The translations under genes and the position numbers were made by a program. Under the pieces are notes generated by a model that did not search any database, was not told the DNA's origin, and was given only the letters and a program-made list of their open reading frames with translations. From contig NZ_CP030104.1 in NCBI RefSeq assembly GCF_003269425.1, positions 3,133,001 through 3,197,000 of the forward strand: 64,000 nucleotides of DNA, in the 5' to 3' direction. This document shows positions 35,627 to 45,883 of the stretch, one piece after another. The DNA comes from Flagellimonas maritima (GTDB taxonomy: Bacteria; Bacteroidota; Bacteroidia; Flavobacteriales; Flavobacteriaceae). Each line of letters starts with the position of its first letter. The stretch's first letter is position 1.

Positions 35627-36337
35627 TTAGGCCGAAGAAGCCTTATTGATTAACTTTTTACGCATGGTTCTGCTAATCGGGACAATGCTACCCGATTTCA
35701 ACTCAACAACAAACGTATTGGATTTTCTTTGGGAAATGGATTTTATGTGCCCAGTGGGAATTACAAAAGACTTATGAATTCTTTCAAAGTCCTCAGGCAA
35801 TAGCTTCAATAACTGGTTCATAGGCTTATCATAAATTTTTACCGTCGAATCTTTTAGGATTAGTTCAGAGTATATGCCCGAGGCCTTTATATAATCAACA
35901 TCCTCAACGGAAATGAACTCCACTCCTTTTCTGCCTTTTATCGCAATATATCTTAAACTATGGACTTTTGTTGTATCATCTTTTTTGAAGCGATCAATCG
36001 CTATCTTCAACCTATCCATTGTAAATGGTTTGCCTACAAAATCCAAAACGCCATACTCAAAGGCTTCGATGGCCCTATCGGTATAGGCAGACACAATAAT
36101 GGTGTGAAACGATTCAGAAGCCAGTTTTTTGAGAATCTCAAAACCGTTCCTTCCATGCAGGTTAAGATCAAGAAAAAGCAGGTCTATTCTATTTTTAGAG
36201 AGAAACTCAAAAGCCCGATCTAGGGTGGGCACCAGCTCGATCTGAGCGGGAAAGTCGATTGTATTCTCCACAAATCGCTTCAATCTATTGGCAACCAGCT
36301 TTTCATCCTCACATATAAGTATTTTTTTTAACTCCAT
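35627..36337 (-). CDS. LytTR-family response regulator
   Basis: 236 residues from ATG at 36337 (MELKKILICEDEK); an ATG seven codons upstream would lengthen the overlap with the kinase gene from 10 to 31 nt. The receiver domain has the acidic pair ED near residue 11, the phospho-acceptor Asp in LLFLDLNLHGRNG, and Lys in VGKPFTMDRL. The C-terminal LytTR DNA-binding domain (about 135-236) shows VEDVDYIKASGIYSEL and FERIHKSFVIPTGHIKSI. It should be activated by the sensor kinase encoded immediately upstream and bind direct-repeat sites. Targets unknown; the neighbouring operons are candidates. Confidence 0.9.
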   Translation of the reverse strand: MELKKILICEDEKLVANRLKRFVENTIDFPAQIELVPTLDRAFEFLSKNRIDLLFLDLNLHGRNGFEILKKLASESFHTIIVSAYTDRAIEAFEYGVLDFVGKPFTMDRLKIAIDRFKKDDTTKVHSLRYIAIKGRKGVEFISVEDVDYIKASGIYSELILKDSTVKIYDKPMNQLLKLLPEDFERIHKSFVIPTGHIKSISQRKSNTFVVELKSGSIVPISRTMRKKLINKASSA

Positions 36338-37491
36338 ATGTTTATTGTTGATTGCCATCCAAACGACACGGCAGAAGATTCGAATTTAAAATTTTCTCCA
36401 TAGGATTCCTTTAGCCTGGCCAAAACATAGTTCAGCCCAATACCTGAATTATTGAACTCTCCGCTAACATCACCATCGTTAGAAACGCGATAAACTATAG
36501 AATTACCATTTTCAAACTTTGAAATTCTAAAAGTTCCCTTCGTTCTATTCTCATAGCCATGGGAAATACCGTTCTCTATTAAGGTAAGGAATACTCCAGG
36601 AGGAATATCGTCCGAATCTGAGAGATTTTCTGTTTTTAGTTCAAACCGTACACTTTTTCGAACACTCATGATTCCTATATATGAGTTAATGAGTGCGATT
36701 TCATCCATGACAGGGATCAAATTTCTATCACTGATTTTTGCAAAAAGCTCAAATTCCTTTGAAAGGTCGTGAACAAAGTTCGAGGCCTTTTGAGGATCAT
36801 GTTCGATTAGTTCTTGTAGTGAAGTTAACGAGTTCAATATAAAATGAGGTTGAATGGTAGTCTTTAATAACTGATTCTCTAGGCGTGCTGAGCGCAGTAA
36901 TGCATTCTGATATTCCTTGTTTTGCGCCGCTAATTCTATACTTGAGGACAATACCATGCATAATATCAAGAAGATGACTCCAACAAAATAGCCCCAGTTC
37001 AGGACACCGGCCAAAGCAGGGCCTTCACAAATTGCAAAGCCTACGAGACCAACTAAAATGAGCATCGCATTCTTGTTGGCACGTAAGGCATAAATCGATT
37101 GAATCATGGCAATTCCAAGACTAAAAAAGATATAATGTAGCTCTTCAATAAAGAAAAAGAAGCACAGTGAAACCATAATGTAGGCAGGGATCAAAAGACT
37201 TTTATACGGTTGCTCAAAGCGAAGAGCCAAAAAAGCACTCAATGAAATCATGCCCATAAGTACCGACAGATAAACCAGATCGAACGCAGTTAAACTAAAT
37301 AGAGGAATTAGAATTTCGTTGTCTTGGTATGTTTTGAGGTAAATTTTGAAACAATGGAAAAAACAATAAAAAGCAAAGAATAAATAAGCCAATTTTCTAT
37401 GGTACCCAAAGTATAGCGCTACATTAAAACATCCTGATGTCACAAGAATGGAAACAATGACCAGAATACTTTCATTTAGGGTAAAATTCAA
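36328..37491 (-). CDS. LytS-type sensor histidine kinase
   Basis: 387 residues. Start is TTG at 37491, as no in-frame ATG precedes the first membrane helix. Seven to eight membrane helices (residues about 5-210) carry no recognisable extracellular domain, followed by a His_kinase region with the phospho-acceptor motif IQPHFILNSLTSL and an ATPase domain with LIENGISHGY and GIGLNYVLARL. It passes phosphate to the overlapping LytTR regulator. The unusual wholly membrane-embedded sensor suggests detection of a membrane or lipid signal, which is inference. Confidence 0.88.
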   Translation of the reverse strand: MNFTLNESILVIVSILVTSGCFNVALYFGYHRKLAYLFFAFYCFFHCFKIYLKTYQDNEILIPLFSLTAFDLVYLSVLMGMISLSAFLALRFEQPYKSLLIPAYIMVSLCFFFFIEELHYIFFSLGIAMIQSIYALRANKNAMLILVGLVGFAICEGPALAGVLNWGYFVGVIFLILCMVLSSSIELAAQNKEYQNALLRSARLENQLLKTTIQPHFILNSLTSLQELIEHDPQKASNFVHDLSKEFELFAKISDRNLIPVMDEIALINSYIGIMSVRKSVRFELKTENLSDSDDIPPGVFLTLIENGISHGYENRTKGTFRISKFENGNSIVYRVSNDGDVSGEFNNSGIGLNYVLARLKESYGENFKFESSAVSFGWQSTINIWS

Positions 37492-37693
37492 AACTATTGG
37501 GTATTTTCTAAACCGTTAACAAAATACAATTCTTTTAAAAGAACCTATTATTTCTTCTAAAATGTATAATATCCTTCAGAAAGGTTGTTTGACAAAAGAT
37601 ATAAAATTCTCATCAAAAGAATTATTCCAGATTACGGCCATAGATTTAACTTTCATTTGTAATTAGAGATTATTGAACATTGAAGAAAAATAA

Positions 37694-37918
37694 ATATGGA
37701 ATGGTCAAATCTCCTTTTCCATTCCTTTATCATACAAACCCGAGTTACCGACAAACAAGGATTTTCCTATAAATCTTGCCGGCCAATTTTTTTTAAAAAT
37801 AGACAATAGGAGGATTTTGAGTTATCAACAATTTAAGATAACTAAATATGAAAATTCTGGTTTAATAATAGTCGATTATATTGTTTCAGGAGAAGTCACT
37901 TATATAATTGTTATTTAA
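37694..37918 (+). pseudogene. Remnant of an unidentified gene, copy 1 (related copy at 62.4-62.6 kb)
   Basis: An open stretch of 74 codons without a start, from just after TAA 37691-37693 to TAA 37916-37918. It reads ...LPTNKDFPINLAGQFFLKID, ...ILSYQQFKITKYENSGL, VDYIVSGEVTYIIVI. The last part is shared with the copy near the right edge, including the position of the stop, and in both copies it reads as the C-terminus of a protein. I do not recognise the family. It lies within a 624-nt gap before the TonB-dependent receptor gene; the remainder of that gap shows nothing clear. Confidence 0.45.
37814..37918 (+). repeat. About 105-nt dispersed direct repeat, copy 1
   Basis: By hand alignment it matches 62451-62556 at roughly 80% with one 1-nt indel. 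Longest shared runs are ATTTTGAGTTATCAACAATT plus one base, and GTCGATTATATTGTTT. The two copies lie about 24.6 kb apart in the same orientation. Confidence 0.7.
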
Positions 37919-38115
37919 AAAAATTTCCAATATTATAATGAATTTTGTCTAATTAAAAGTTCCTTTTAGAAGACAACAAAATATAACATAAAACCTGCCT
38001 GTAAACTAAAAATATAGTGGTTTTCAGCTGTCATTTACAGACCAAACCCACACACTAACAGAATAAAATTTTCTTTAAAATAGCATTCTATCACATTTGC
38101 TGTAAAGTAAAGCAA

Positions 38116-40434
38116 ATGCGATTCTTAATTCTATTACCGTTTTTTGGATTGGCTTGTTGTTTTGTAAACGCACAAAACGACACCTATCAAGGAGTAGTTG
38201 AAGATTATAATTCTAAAGAAACTGTACCATTTGCAACAGTGGCTGTTTATAACGCCGATGTTCTGGTGAACGGTACAACAACAGATGAAAACGGGCAATT
38301 CAAATTAAAAATAGCAGAAGACTTCACCCATTTTGAAGTCAGTTTTATTGGGTATGAAAATACCACAGTTCAATTTACAGAAATACAAAATCTTAAAAAT
38401 ATTAGGTTTGTCCTCACACCATCTATTACAGCTCTGGACGAAGTAGTCGTGCAGGGAGAACAAACTACTTCGCAACTAAAAATTGACCGAAAAATCATTA
38501 ATCTAGGGGCCGACTTACAACAGGCAGGAGCTACCACACTTGATGCCTTTGACCAAATTACAGAAATACAGACCGATTTGGGTACTGGAAGTTTATCGCT
38601 AAGAGGAAGCGGTAATGTTCGCCTTCTTATTAACGGGAAACCATCCAGCATGAACCCCACAGAACTGTTAGAACAGTTACCTGCATCATCAGTGCAGCGC
38701 GTAGAAATTATTACCTCACCTTCGGCTAAAAATCAGGCCGATGGGCTTTCGGGCATTATTAATGTAATTCTTAAAAAGAATGGTGCAAAGGGCCTAAATA
38801 CGAACTTAAATGCAGGAGCTGGAACTATGCGTTATAGTTATGGGGTCGACGGTAACTACAATGTTTCTTGGATTAATTTTAGATGGAACCTTTCACAAAC
38901 CGGCAGGGGTATGAACAGTAAGCAATCTATTTCTCAATTATATGATAACGGGAATACTCGAGATTTTTTTGCCCCTCATGATTTTTATGGCCTGTCAAGA
39001 AGATTGGATACTGGGTTGGATTTTTTCATCAACGAGAATAATGAACTCTCCGTTGGGTTAGATTATACAAGGGATTTTCATGGATTTTTTAACGATACCT
39101 TTTACAGCAATGTGACTGATAGGGAGGATTATGTATATACCCGTAATTCTTCGCACGACCATGAAACCACCAATTTTAACGTCAATTATAGGACAAAGTT
39201 TACTAGAAAGAATCACTTTTTAGAGTTTGATTATCAGTTTTCCAACAACGATAATCTTTTACCCGCTATTGATTTTGAAGAAGATGTTTTCCTTTTCAAC
39301 GAGGAGCGCAGAAACGATAATATTCTCAATGCTATTGCATTGGACTATTCCTTACCACTAACAGAAAAAATTTTGGTAGAAGCAGGAGGTTCTTGGAACG
39401 GTAGAAACTTAACCAGCTCTCTTTTTACTAATCTCGCTGGAGCTTCAGAATCATTCGATGTTTTTAAATATGATGAATCATTATTGGGAATTTACGGATT
39501 AACCAATATTACTTCTGGAAAATTAACCTATCAGGTGGGGCTTAGATATGAAAACCTTATATCTAATTCTATTAATCTTTCCAATAGCCAAACCACAGAT
39601 TTAAAGTTTTCAAACTTTTTCCCCTCCCTTCATGTATCCTATAGTATTAATGAAGCAAACACATTAAATATGGGATACAGCCGAAGGGTATCGCGACCAA
39701 ATTTTAGGAACATTAATCCTTTTCAAGCTCGGAATCAATATTTTGAATGGGTTGCCAATCCTGGTCTTCGTCCAGAATTCAGCAATAACCTAGAAACCAA
39801 TTACCAGTACAATGGAGAGAAGTTAAGTGCATCTGCTGCTTTCTTTTATCGATACAGAACTGACGTCATAGAGCGTTTGCAGAATATTGATGCCGAAGGA
39901 GTTCTGCGCAACGTTTTTGATAACATAGGTGAAAAACATTCTTACGGGGTGGAGGCAAGTGTGAGTTATAAACTCATGGATTTCTGGAACAGTCAACTCT
40001 CCGCCAACTATTATCACACCACAGTAGACCAAGATATATTTCTGAGTTGGGACGAGCTGTATTCATCTAACCTGATTTTTAAAAACACCTTTAAAATAAG
40101 TAAGGCCTTAAGTGCGGATATCTCTTACAGACAGAATTTTAAAACACAAAACGCCTTCGATTTTATTGAACCTAGAAATCGAATAGACGTCGCGGTTAGG
40201 CTAAAGCTCCTAGAAAATAGGTTGGCTATGAACTTGCGTATTGTTGACCTTCTGGATAATAATTTAATGTATAGAACTGCTGTTACCCAAAACGTAAAAC
40301 AGAATGAGGTATGGCGTTTTCAATCACAGACCTTTGGCTTTCTTTTAAGCGCGAGCTACAAGCTATTTCAAAATAAAGGAAAAACAAGAAACAGAAAGAA
40401 CAGAAACTACCAATACGGTGGTACAACAGACTAA
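38116..40434 (+). CDS. TonB-dependent outer-membrane receptor (OMP_b-brl_3 type)
   Basis: 772 residues. A signal peptide ending VNAQ, a carboxypeptidase-regulatory-like beta domain (about 22-110, TTDENGQFKLKI), a plug region (TSQLKIDRKIINLG, LRGSGNVRLLINGKPSSM, VEIITSPSAKNQADGLSGII) and a C-terminal beta barrel of about 500 residues. It resembles the second receptor in this window at 43284-45689. Such receptors take up an unknown ligand using TonB energy. It is followed 18 nt downstream by a lipoprotein gene and then a LytS/LytTR pair, apparently one operon, so the kinase may sense the ligand or uptake state. Confidence 0.9.
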   Translation: MRFLILLPFFGLACCFVNAQNDTYQGVVEDYNSKETVPFATVAVYNADVLVNGTTTDENGQFKLKIAEDFTHFEVSFIGYENTTVQFTEIQNLKNIRFVLTPSITALDEVVVQGEQTTSQLKIDRKIINLGADLQQAGATTLDAFDQITEIQTDLGTGSLSLRGSGNVRLLINGKPSSMNPTELLEQLPASSVQRVEIITSPSAKNQADGLSGIINVILKKNGAKGLNTNLNAGAGTMRYSYGVDGNYNVSWINFRWNLSQTGRGMNSKQSISQLYDNGNTRDFFAPHDFYGLSRRLDTGLDFFINENNELSVGLDYTRDFHGFFNDTFYSNVTDREDYVYTRNSSHDHETTNFNVNYRTKFTRKNHFLEFDYQFSNNDNLLPAIDFEEDVFLFNEERRNDNILNAIALDYSLPLTEKILVEAGGSWNGRNLTSSLFTNLAGASESFDVFKYDESLLGIYGLTNITSGKLTYQVGLRYENLISNSINLSNSQTTDLKFSNFFPSLHVSYSINEANTLNMGYSRRVSRPNFRNINPFQARNQYFEWVANPGLRPEFSNNLETNYQYNGEKLSASAAFFYRYRTDVIERLQNIDAEGVLRNVFDNIGEKHSYGVEASVSYKLMDFWNSQLSANYYHTTVDQDIFLSWDELYSSNLIFKNTFKISKALSADISYRQNFKTQNAFDFIEPRNRIDVAVRLKLLENRLAMNLRIVDLLDNNLMYRTAVTQNVKQNEVWRFQSQTFGFLLSASYKLFQNKGKTRNRKNRNYQYGGTTD

Positions 40435-40452
40435 TTTTTTAAACTACTATTT

Positions 40453-41136
40453 ATGAAAACAAGATTACAAATAGCACTTATTGCAATGTTAATCGCTACG
40501 GCTTTTAGCTGCGGGCAAAAAAAAGAACGAATAACACCTGAGGAATTGGCTACATGGCAAACTTTTGATAAAGGTAAAACTACCGTAGAGGATGATATGC
40601 TAATTGTTGAGGAAACCGAAGGCTCAGATGGGTATTTTTTAATAAGCCCTAAAGAATATGAGACTGATTTTACACTTACGTATAAAGTAAAGGCACTATC
40701 GGAATCAACCGTGTTGATTACCTTGTTTTCGGTCTTGCAAGAAGGTAATTACGGCACTTTTTCAGTCCCTCCGATTTCGGCTACCCCGCGAGAGGTATGG
40801 GACTGGCGAAGTAATATGAAACAGTACAACTTAACCATAAATAATCGCTCGCACGGTATTACACCTTTCTTTTTCAAGAATATACCACCCAGTTCCAGAG
40901 GTTTTAATGAAAGACTGGAGGTAAATATCATGGAAATTGGCCAATGGTACGATATCGAAATTGGAAAAAAAGAAAACCGATTATGGTTCAAGATGAATGG
41001 AAAAACTTTTTTTGATGTAGAAGATACTGACCCCTATCAAAAAGGCAGATTGATTTTTAGAATAAGCGGTACTACTGGAGAAAAAGTCATTTTTGCCAAG
41101 GCCGCTTTTAAAGATATTGTTATTTCATACGAATAG
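40453..41136 (+). CDS. Lipoprotein with concanavalin-like (DUF1961-type) fold
   Basis: 227 residues. Lipobox TAFSC with Cys20. The body is beta-rich, with YFLISPKEYETDFTLTYKVK, VWDWRSNMKQYNLTINN, WYDIEIGKKENRLWFKMNG and GRLIFRISGTTGEK, as in DUF1961/laminin-G-like jelly-roll proteins that bind or act on carbohydrates. It sits between the TonB-dependent receptor gene and the sensor kinase gene, so it may be a surface ligand-binding partner of the receptor. No catalytic residues are identified. Confidence 0.78.
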   Translation: MKTRLQIALIAMLIATAFSCGQKKERITPEELATWQTFDKGKTTVEDDMLIVEETEGSDGYFLISPKEYETDFTLTYKVKALSESTVLITLFSVLQEGNYGTFSVPPISATPREVWDWRSNMKQYNLTINNRSHGITPFFFKNIPPSSRGFNERLEVNIMEIGQWYDIEIGKKENRLWFKMNGKTFFDVEDTDPYQKGRLIFRISGTTGEKVIFAKAAFKDIVISYE

Positions 41137-41189
41137 GGCGTTATTTGTAACTCTTGGAAAACCAAAATACCTATCAGAAGTTCATTAAA

Positions 41190-42173
41190 ATGGAACCCTA
41201 TTTTCATGGGCTTCTCTGGTGCGTGGTATTATTTTATCCTTATATGAAGTATATGGGGAGAGAAGGTGGATATCCTATGTCTTTTTTGCATGAGCTGAAT
41301 TCGTTATTCTTTAAGATGACCATCTCATATTTTTTATATGTATGGTATTTCCCTAAGAAGAAGCAACTTAAATATCTACCAATTTTGCTTATTGTCTTTG
41401 TGCTTAATGTCTTGGGATATGAGTATATCGATAACTATTTTCATCCGCAATTACATGATTTTTGGTTAGATTTTGTTTCCCAATCATTAACCTACATTGC
41501 ATTCGGCTTCGTATTTTTTACCATTTTCATCATTAAAAGAAGTTATAAAAAACAGCTAGAAATACATCAACTTACGCAAGAAAAACAACAAGCCGAAATA
41601 CGAGCGCTTAAGGCGCAGGTGAATCCGCATTTTTTGTTCAATACGCTAAACACCATCTATGCGAATGCGCTTAGAAAAGATGATAAAACACCTGAATTGA
41701 TTTTAAAGCTTTCTGATGGATTTAGATATATGCTGCATGAGGGCCAAAAGGAGTTTGTTACTATTGAACAGGAGATACAACACTTAAAGGATTATGTGCA
41801 TCTACAAAAAGAACGATTGGCGAAGAAAGTGATTGTAAATTTTTCCACTAACATAGATGATGAAACACAGCAAATCGCACCTTTGTTATGTATCGGTTTT
41901 GTAGAAAATGCCTTCAAATACACGAGTATCTTAAAAGGAGAAGGGCACAAAATTGATATGAACATAAAGCTGCAAAACAAAAAGCTAAGTTTTCTTTGCA
42001 ACAATCCATTTAATGATAAAGCAGTTGAAGAAATTAATGTGGATTGGAAGGAAAGTGGTGTCGGGATAAAGAACACCGAGAATAGATTACAGCTATTATA
42101 TCCTGAAAATCACACATTGGAAGTAAGAGAAGAAAAACAGGTATTTAATGTGAAATTAGAAATGCAGTTATGA
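41190..42173 (+). CDS. LytS-type sensor histidine kinase
   Basis: 327 residues from ATG at 41190; a TTG at 41154, 12 codons upstream in frame, is a real alternative because it lies only 17 nt after the previous stop. Four membrane helices (about residues 5-130) are followed by a coiled segment and a His_kinase domain with NPHFLFNTLN (phospho-His) and VENAFKYTS plus SGVGIKNTENRLQLLYP of the ATPase domain. It overlaps the LytTR gene by 4 nt (ATGA). It probably responds to a membrane or uptake signal from the receptor encoded upstream. Confidence 0.88.
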   Translation: MEPYFHGLLWCVVLFYPYMKYMGREGGYPMSFLHELNSLFFKMTISYFLYVWYFPKKKQLKYLPILLIVFVLNVLGYEYIDNYFHPQLHDFWLDFVSQSLTYIAFGFVFFTIFIIKRSYKKQLEIHQLTQEKQQAEIRALKAQVNPHFLFNTLNTIYANALRKDDKTPELILKLSDGFRYMLHEGQKEFVTIEQEIQHLKDYVHLQKERLAKKVIVNFSTNIDDETQQIAPLLCIGFVENAFKYTSILKGEGHKIDMNIKLQNKKLSFLCNNPFNDKAVEEINVDWKESGVGIKNTENRLQLLYPENHTLEVREEKQVFNVKLEMQL

Positions 42174-42859
42174 TTCAATGTGTGATTTTAGAGGACGAGC
42201 CGTCCGCTGTGGAAATATTGGAAGCCTTTATTGCAAAAACACCCTTTTTACATTGTTTAGGTGTTTATGAAAGCGGATTGGATGTTCCTCCAAAACAATT
42301 GCAAGAAGCAGACATACTGTTTTTAGATATTCAGTTACCAGAGTTAAATGGGCTATCCTTTTTAAAAACTTTGCAAAACCCTCCAATGGTTATCGTTACA
42401 ACGGCCTATCCAAATTATGCCATTGAAGCTTTTGAAGAAGCGGTTACCGATTATTTGGTTAAACCATTTTCTTATGAACGCTTTTATAAATCCCTTGCTA
42501 GGGCTCGTTCTCTGTTGGAACAACACAAAAAAGACAAGAAAAATCAGGTGTTTCTCTATGCTGATAAAACCATATACAAAACTGCCATTGAGGATATTCT
42601 TTATTTGAAAGCCGAGATAGACTACGTCAACGTTGTGACGCAAGAAAGGGAAGTGTTGGTTTTAGATAGCTTGAATAATTGGGTCGAGAAATTGAATCCG
42701 TTTAGTTTTAGAAGAATACACCGTTCCTATATGGTTAACCTAGACCAGATAGAAAAGGTGTTTGGAAATCAAGTTTTCGTAAAGGGTAATACTCTTCCCA
42801 TTGGCAGAACCTATAAACAAGATTTTTTAGAGGCTTTACAAAAAACAGGGCTTTTTTAA
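42170..42859 (+). CDS. LytTR-family response regulator
   Basis: 229 residues. Receiver domain with EDEP at residues 6-9, phospho-Asp in ILFLDIQLPELNGL and Lys in YLVKPFSYERF; LytTR DNA-binding domain from about residue 125 with IEDILYLKAEIDYVNV and FRRIHRSYMVNLDQIE. Translationally coupled to its kinase by an ATGA overlap. It likely controls this receptor operon or its divergent neighbours; no target site has been identified with confidence. Confidence 0.9.
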   Translation: MIQCVILEDEPSAVEILEAFIAKTPFLHCLGVYESGLDVPPKQLQEADILFLDIQLPELNGLSFLKTLQNPPMVIVTTAYPNYAIEAFEEAVTDYLVKPFSYERFYKSLARARSLLEQHKKDKKNQVFLYADKTIYKTAIEDILYLKAEIDYVNVVTQEREVLVLDSLNNWVEKLNPFSFRRIHRSYMVNLDQIEKVFGNQVFVKGNTLPIGRTYKQDFLEALQKTGLF

Positions 42860-43283
42860 GATCGTCTACAGTTGTCAACTTTCTAGCAACACTTACGGCG
42901 TACATTGCCACTTAAACCATACCGATTAAGCAATTGTCCTATTTTTCATGTTTAATTTAATTGCAAATCAATTTTGTGTCAACTTATTTCAGGGCGGGAC
43001 TTACGATACAAACCTACTTTCACAGTCCTCAAGGTAGCGGATTCATAAAAGAAAGACTAAAGAAACATACTGCCAATTTTCTGGAATTTGGAGATGAAAA
43101 CTATAGTAGCAGGTATGAAAAAGTAGACATCCCTAAAGAATTTTAAATCTATACCCCAAATTGGTAGGGCCTTTGAGGCACCTTAGTTAAAAAGCATAAC
43201 TATAAAAAACTCCCTACCCATGACACATGGCCATAGATAGGGAGAATTTAAAACACTAATCCAAATTTTTGTAAATAGAAATG
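42860..43283. other. Convergent gap with a possible gene fragment
   Basis: Between converging genes. The plus strand is open for 61 codons at 42961-43146 from a TTG (FIKERLKKHTANFLEFGDEN, ending VDIPKEF) and may be the tail of a decayed gene; I do not recognise it. The terminator at 43204-43244 is listed separately. Confidence 0.3.
43204..43244 (-). terminator. Rho-independent terminator of the second TonB-dependent receptor gene
   Basis: On the minus strand CTCCCTA pairs with TAGGGAG (43238-43244 with 43210-43216), with an inner CCAT/ATGG stem, followed by six T's (43204-43209). It begins 40 nt after the stop at 43284. Confidence 0.8.
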
Positions 43284-45689
43284 CTACAGAAGCTTATCTG
43301 CCTTCTCGTTTTTATCCCTATTTTTCCTTTTCACACTTTTATTCTTTCCACTTCCAAAGCGGTATGCTAAGCCTAAGTAAACAGAACGTGAATCTGTTTT
43401 AAACTGTCCCTCCTGAATGATGGTTCTAAAGGTTTCAAAAGCAAAGCGTTGTGTTCTAAAAATATCATTGAAGTTTAGACTAAGTGTTCCCTTGCCTTTG
43501 GCAAAATTGTAGCGGGCACCGGCATTCATAAAGAAGTTATCTTTTAAATCATATTGTAAAACACTTTGCCTTCCACTATAAAACGTAAATAATTGAAAGG
43601 TGAGGTCCTTTGTGGCTTTAAAACTGTTATTCAGCTTCGTATTCATTAACGTATTGTTCACTTCCACGCTTTCTCCCTCGATAAAACCTTTTTGGGTTCT
43701 TGAGTACACATCAAAACTTCCGTTAAGGCTCCACCAATGGGTAGGCCGATAAGTAGCGGATAATTCAACTCCGTAGGCGTCATTGCTATCAAAGTTATCG
43801 TAATCAACGATTAAGACCGTAGGATTGTCTTCATCGAAAAACCCTCTTCTATTGATTTCGTCATTGATTCTTCTATAAAAACCGCCAAACGTAAAATTGC
43901 CTTTTTCAAGTCTTCTGCTATAATTGAGTTCTACCGAATTGGTGAATTGAGGTACCAAACTTGGATTTCCCGTAAGGATTAACTGTGGTGTACTTAACTG
44001 CCTGATAGGATTGATCTGATTTAAAGAAGGGCGGTCAATTCTTCGGCTAAAACTCAACTGATACGAGTTTTTGCTCTCCTCGCTAGGACTATATTTTAAG
44101 AAACCTGATGGGTAAATATTAAAAAGCTTATCGGTAAAATTAAATGGCGCTTCCGAAACTTCGTTGAATTGGGTATCCACATTGTAATCTTCTAATCTAA
44201 TTCCAAGATTATATTGCCATTTACCTAAACTTTGGCTAAAAGTGGTGTAAAAGGAATGTATATCACGATCATATCTAAAATCTGAATTCCTAAAATCGGA
44301 ACGGTCAGTGATATAAGTATTTTCCGTGCGTCGTAAACGAGTTTCCAGACCAATTTCTAGAGTTGCATTTTCGGAGAGCGGATTTACATAATCCAAGTTT
44401 ATGGTGGTGTTGGTTCGGGTGTCATCAATAAATTCATCATAGTTTGCTAGGGGCGTATTTCCAGTAAAATCCAAATCATTATTGGTGTCACTTTTTAAGG
44501 TGTTATAATCAACTTCCAGTTCTACGAAATGTCCTTCGTTTGAAAAATCATGCTTAAAATCTACATTGTAGGAGGCATTGGTATTATCCCGATTGATCAA
44601 ATCGAACTGATTAAAATCTGAACCTGGATCGTCTAAAAATGTAATGTTTCGTTCTGCATTCGATATAGCATCAAATATATTCTGATTGGTGTAAACAGAT
44701 AATGTGTTTTTGTCATTGATATAGTAGTCGACCCCAAATTTGAACAAGTGCGAAGTGCGGTCGGCAACACTTAAAATATCTTGGCCCGTGCGTTCCACGG
44801 TTCTATTGATGAATCCGTTGGTAACTCCCTCTCCCAATCTGTTGCCGTAGCTACCGTAGAAATTGGCTTTTCCGTTTCTATAATTTAAGCTCAGGGAATT
44901 ATTGTAGCGAGCACGTTCCCCATAGGTAAAACCGGTATTTATAGAACCGTTGAACCCTAGGCTGGTATTCTTTTTCAGAGTGATATTAATGATACCGCTC
45001 ATCCCTTCAGGATTGTATTTTGCAGATGGGTTCGTAATCAGTTCAATGGTTTTAATAGATGTGGAGGGTATCTGTTGTAAAAGCTCTCGAGAACTAATAT
45101 TTGTAGGTTTACCGTCTACAAGCACACGTACATTCTCATTGCCACGTAGAGATAAATCCCCATCTTGGGTAATACTCACCGATGGAATATTGCCCATTAT
45201 ATCACTTGCGGAAGCACCGGCGGTGGTAAGGTCCTTCCCAACGTTGATGACCTTTCTATCAATTTTCTGCTCTATCGTAGAACGTTCTGCAGAGACCTCG
45301 ACAGCTTCCAATGCCACAGCATCTTCTTCTATAAAAATAGCTCCCAAGCTCAATTTTTTAAGATCGGTATCGAGAGTTAGTGTTTTAACGTGTGTTTTAT
45401 AGCCGATATATTGGACCTCAAAATTGTAGTTTCCGAATAAAATATTATCTAGGTCAAAACTACCGTTCTCCCCTGTGATGCCCCCTGTAACAATAGAATC
45501 GCCCGATTTCAGAATCACATTGGCATATGGGATAGGTTCTTGTGTACCAGTATCGAACACCGAGCCTGAAATAACTCCTTTTTGACCAAAACTAAAAAAG
45601 GAAAACAATATGAAAATCGATATAAAAAGGAACTTTAAACTCTTTTGAGCGACTACTAAAAAATAAGAATTTGGAAAATGCTTCATCAT
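43284..45689 (-). CDS. TonB-dependent outer-membrane receptor (OMP_b-brl_3 type)
   Basis: 801 residues. Signal peptide ending SFGQ, carboxypeptidase-like domain (GSVFDTGTQEPIPYANVIL), plug (SLRGNENVRVLVDGKPTN, ITNPSAKYNPEGMSGIINI) and a long C-terminal barrel ending in a basic tail (KNKSVKRKNRDKNEKADKLL). Start ATG at 45689 or the next codon. It is a paralogue of the receptor at 38116. Its promoter region of about 195 nt is shared, divergently, with a LytS/LytTR operon, so that pair is its likely regulator. Ligand unknown. Confidence 0.9.
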   Translation of the reverse strand: MMKHFPNSYFLVVAQKSLKFLFISIFILFSFFSFGQKGVISGSVFDTGTQEPIPYANVILKSGDSIVTGGITGENGSFDLDNILFGNYNFEVQYIGYKTHVKTLTLDTDLKKLSLGAIFIEEDAVALEAVEVSAERSTIEQKIDRKVINVGKDLTTAGASASDIMGNIPSVSITQDGDLSLRGNENVRVLVDGKPTNISSRELLQQIPSTSIKTIELITNPSAKYNPEGMSGIINITLKKNTSLGFNGSINTGFTYGERARYNNSLSLNYRNGKANFYGSYGNRLGEGVTNGFINRTVERTGQDILSVADRTSHLFKFGVDYYINDKNTLSVYTNQNIFDAISNAERNITFLDDPGSDFNQFDLINRDNTNASYNVDFKHDFSNEGHFVELEVDYNTLKSDTNNDLDFTGNTPLANYDEFIDDTRTNTTINLDYVNPLSENATLEIGLETRLRRTENTYITDRSDFRNSDFRYDRDIHSFYTTFSQSLGKWQYNLGIRLEDYNVDTQFNEVSEAPFNFTDKLFNIYPSGFLKYSPSEESKNSYQLSFSRRIDRPSLNQINPIRQLSTPQLILTGNPSLVPQFTNSVELNYSRRLEKGNFTFGGFYRRINDEINRRGFFDEDNPTVLIVDYDNFDSNDAYGVELSATYRPTHWWSLNGSFDVYSRTQKGFIEGESVEVNNTLMNTKLNNSFKATKDLTFQLFTFYSGRQSVLQYDLKDNFFMNAGARYNFAKGKGTLSLNFNDIFRTQRFAFETFRTIIQEGQFKTDSRSVYLGLAYRFGSGKNKSVKRKNRDKNEKADKLL

Positions 45690-45883
45690 GAAAAATTAAA
45701 TTTTAGACGAAACTAGAAGTAGAAATGGCACCTTTTTACCTGTGAGGTTACATAGCCAGTTAAGGATGTTAAATACCACACAAATGGGGCTGAATATTTT
45801 GGTCTACAAAAGGGAAGTTTCTGGCATCGCTAATACGCTATTGGTCGGTTATTTAAAGAGCCCTACTTTAGATTTGTATCTTT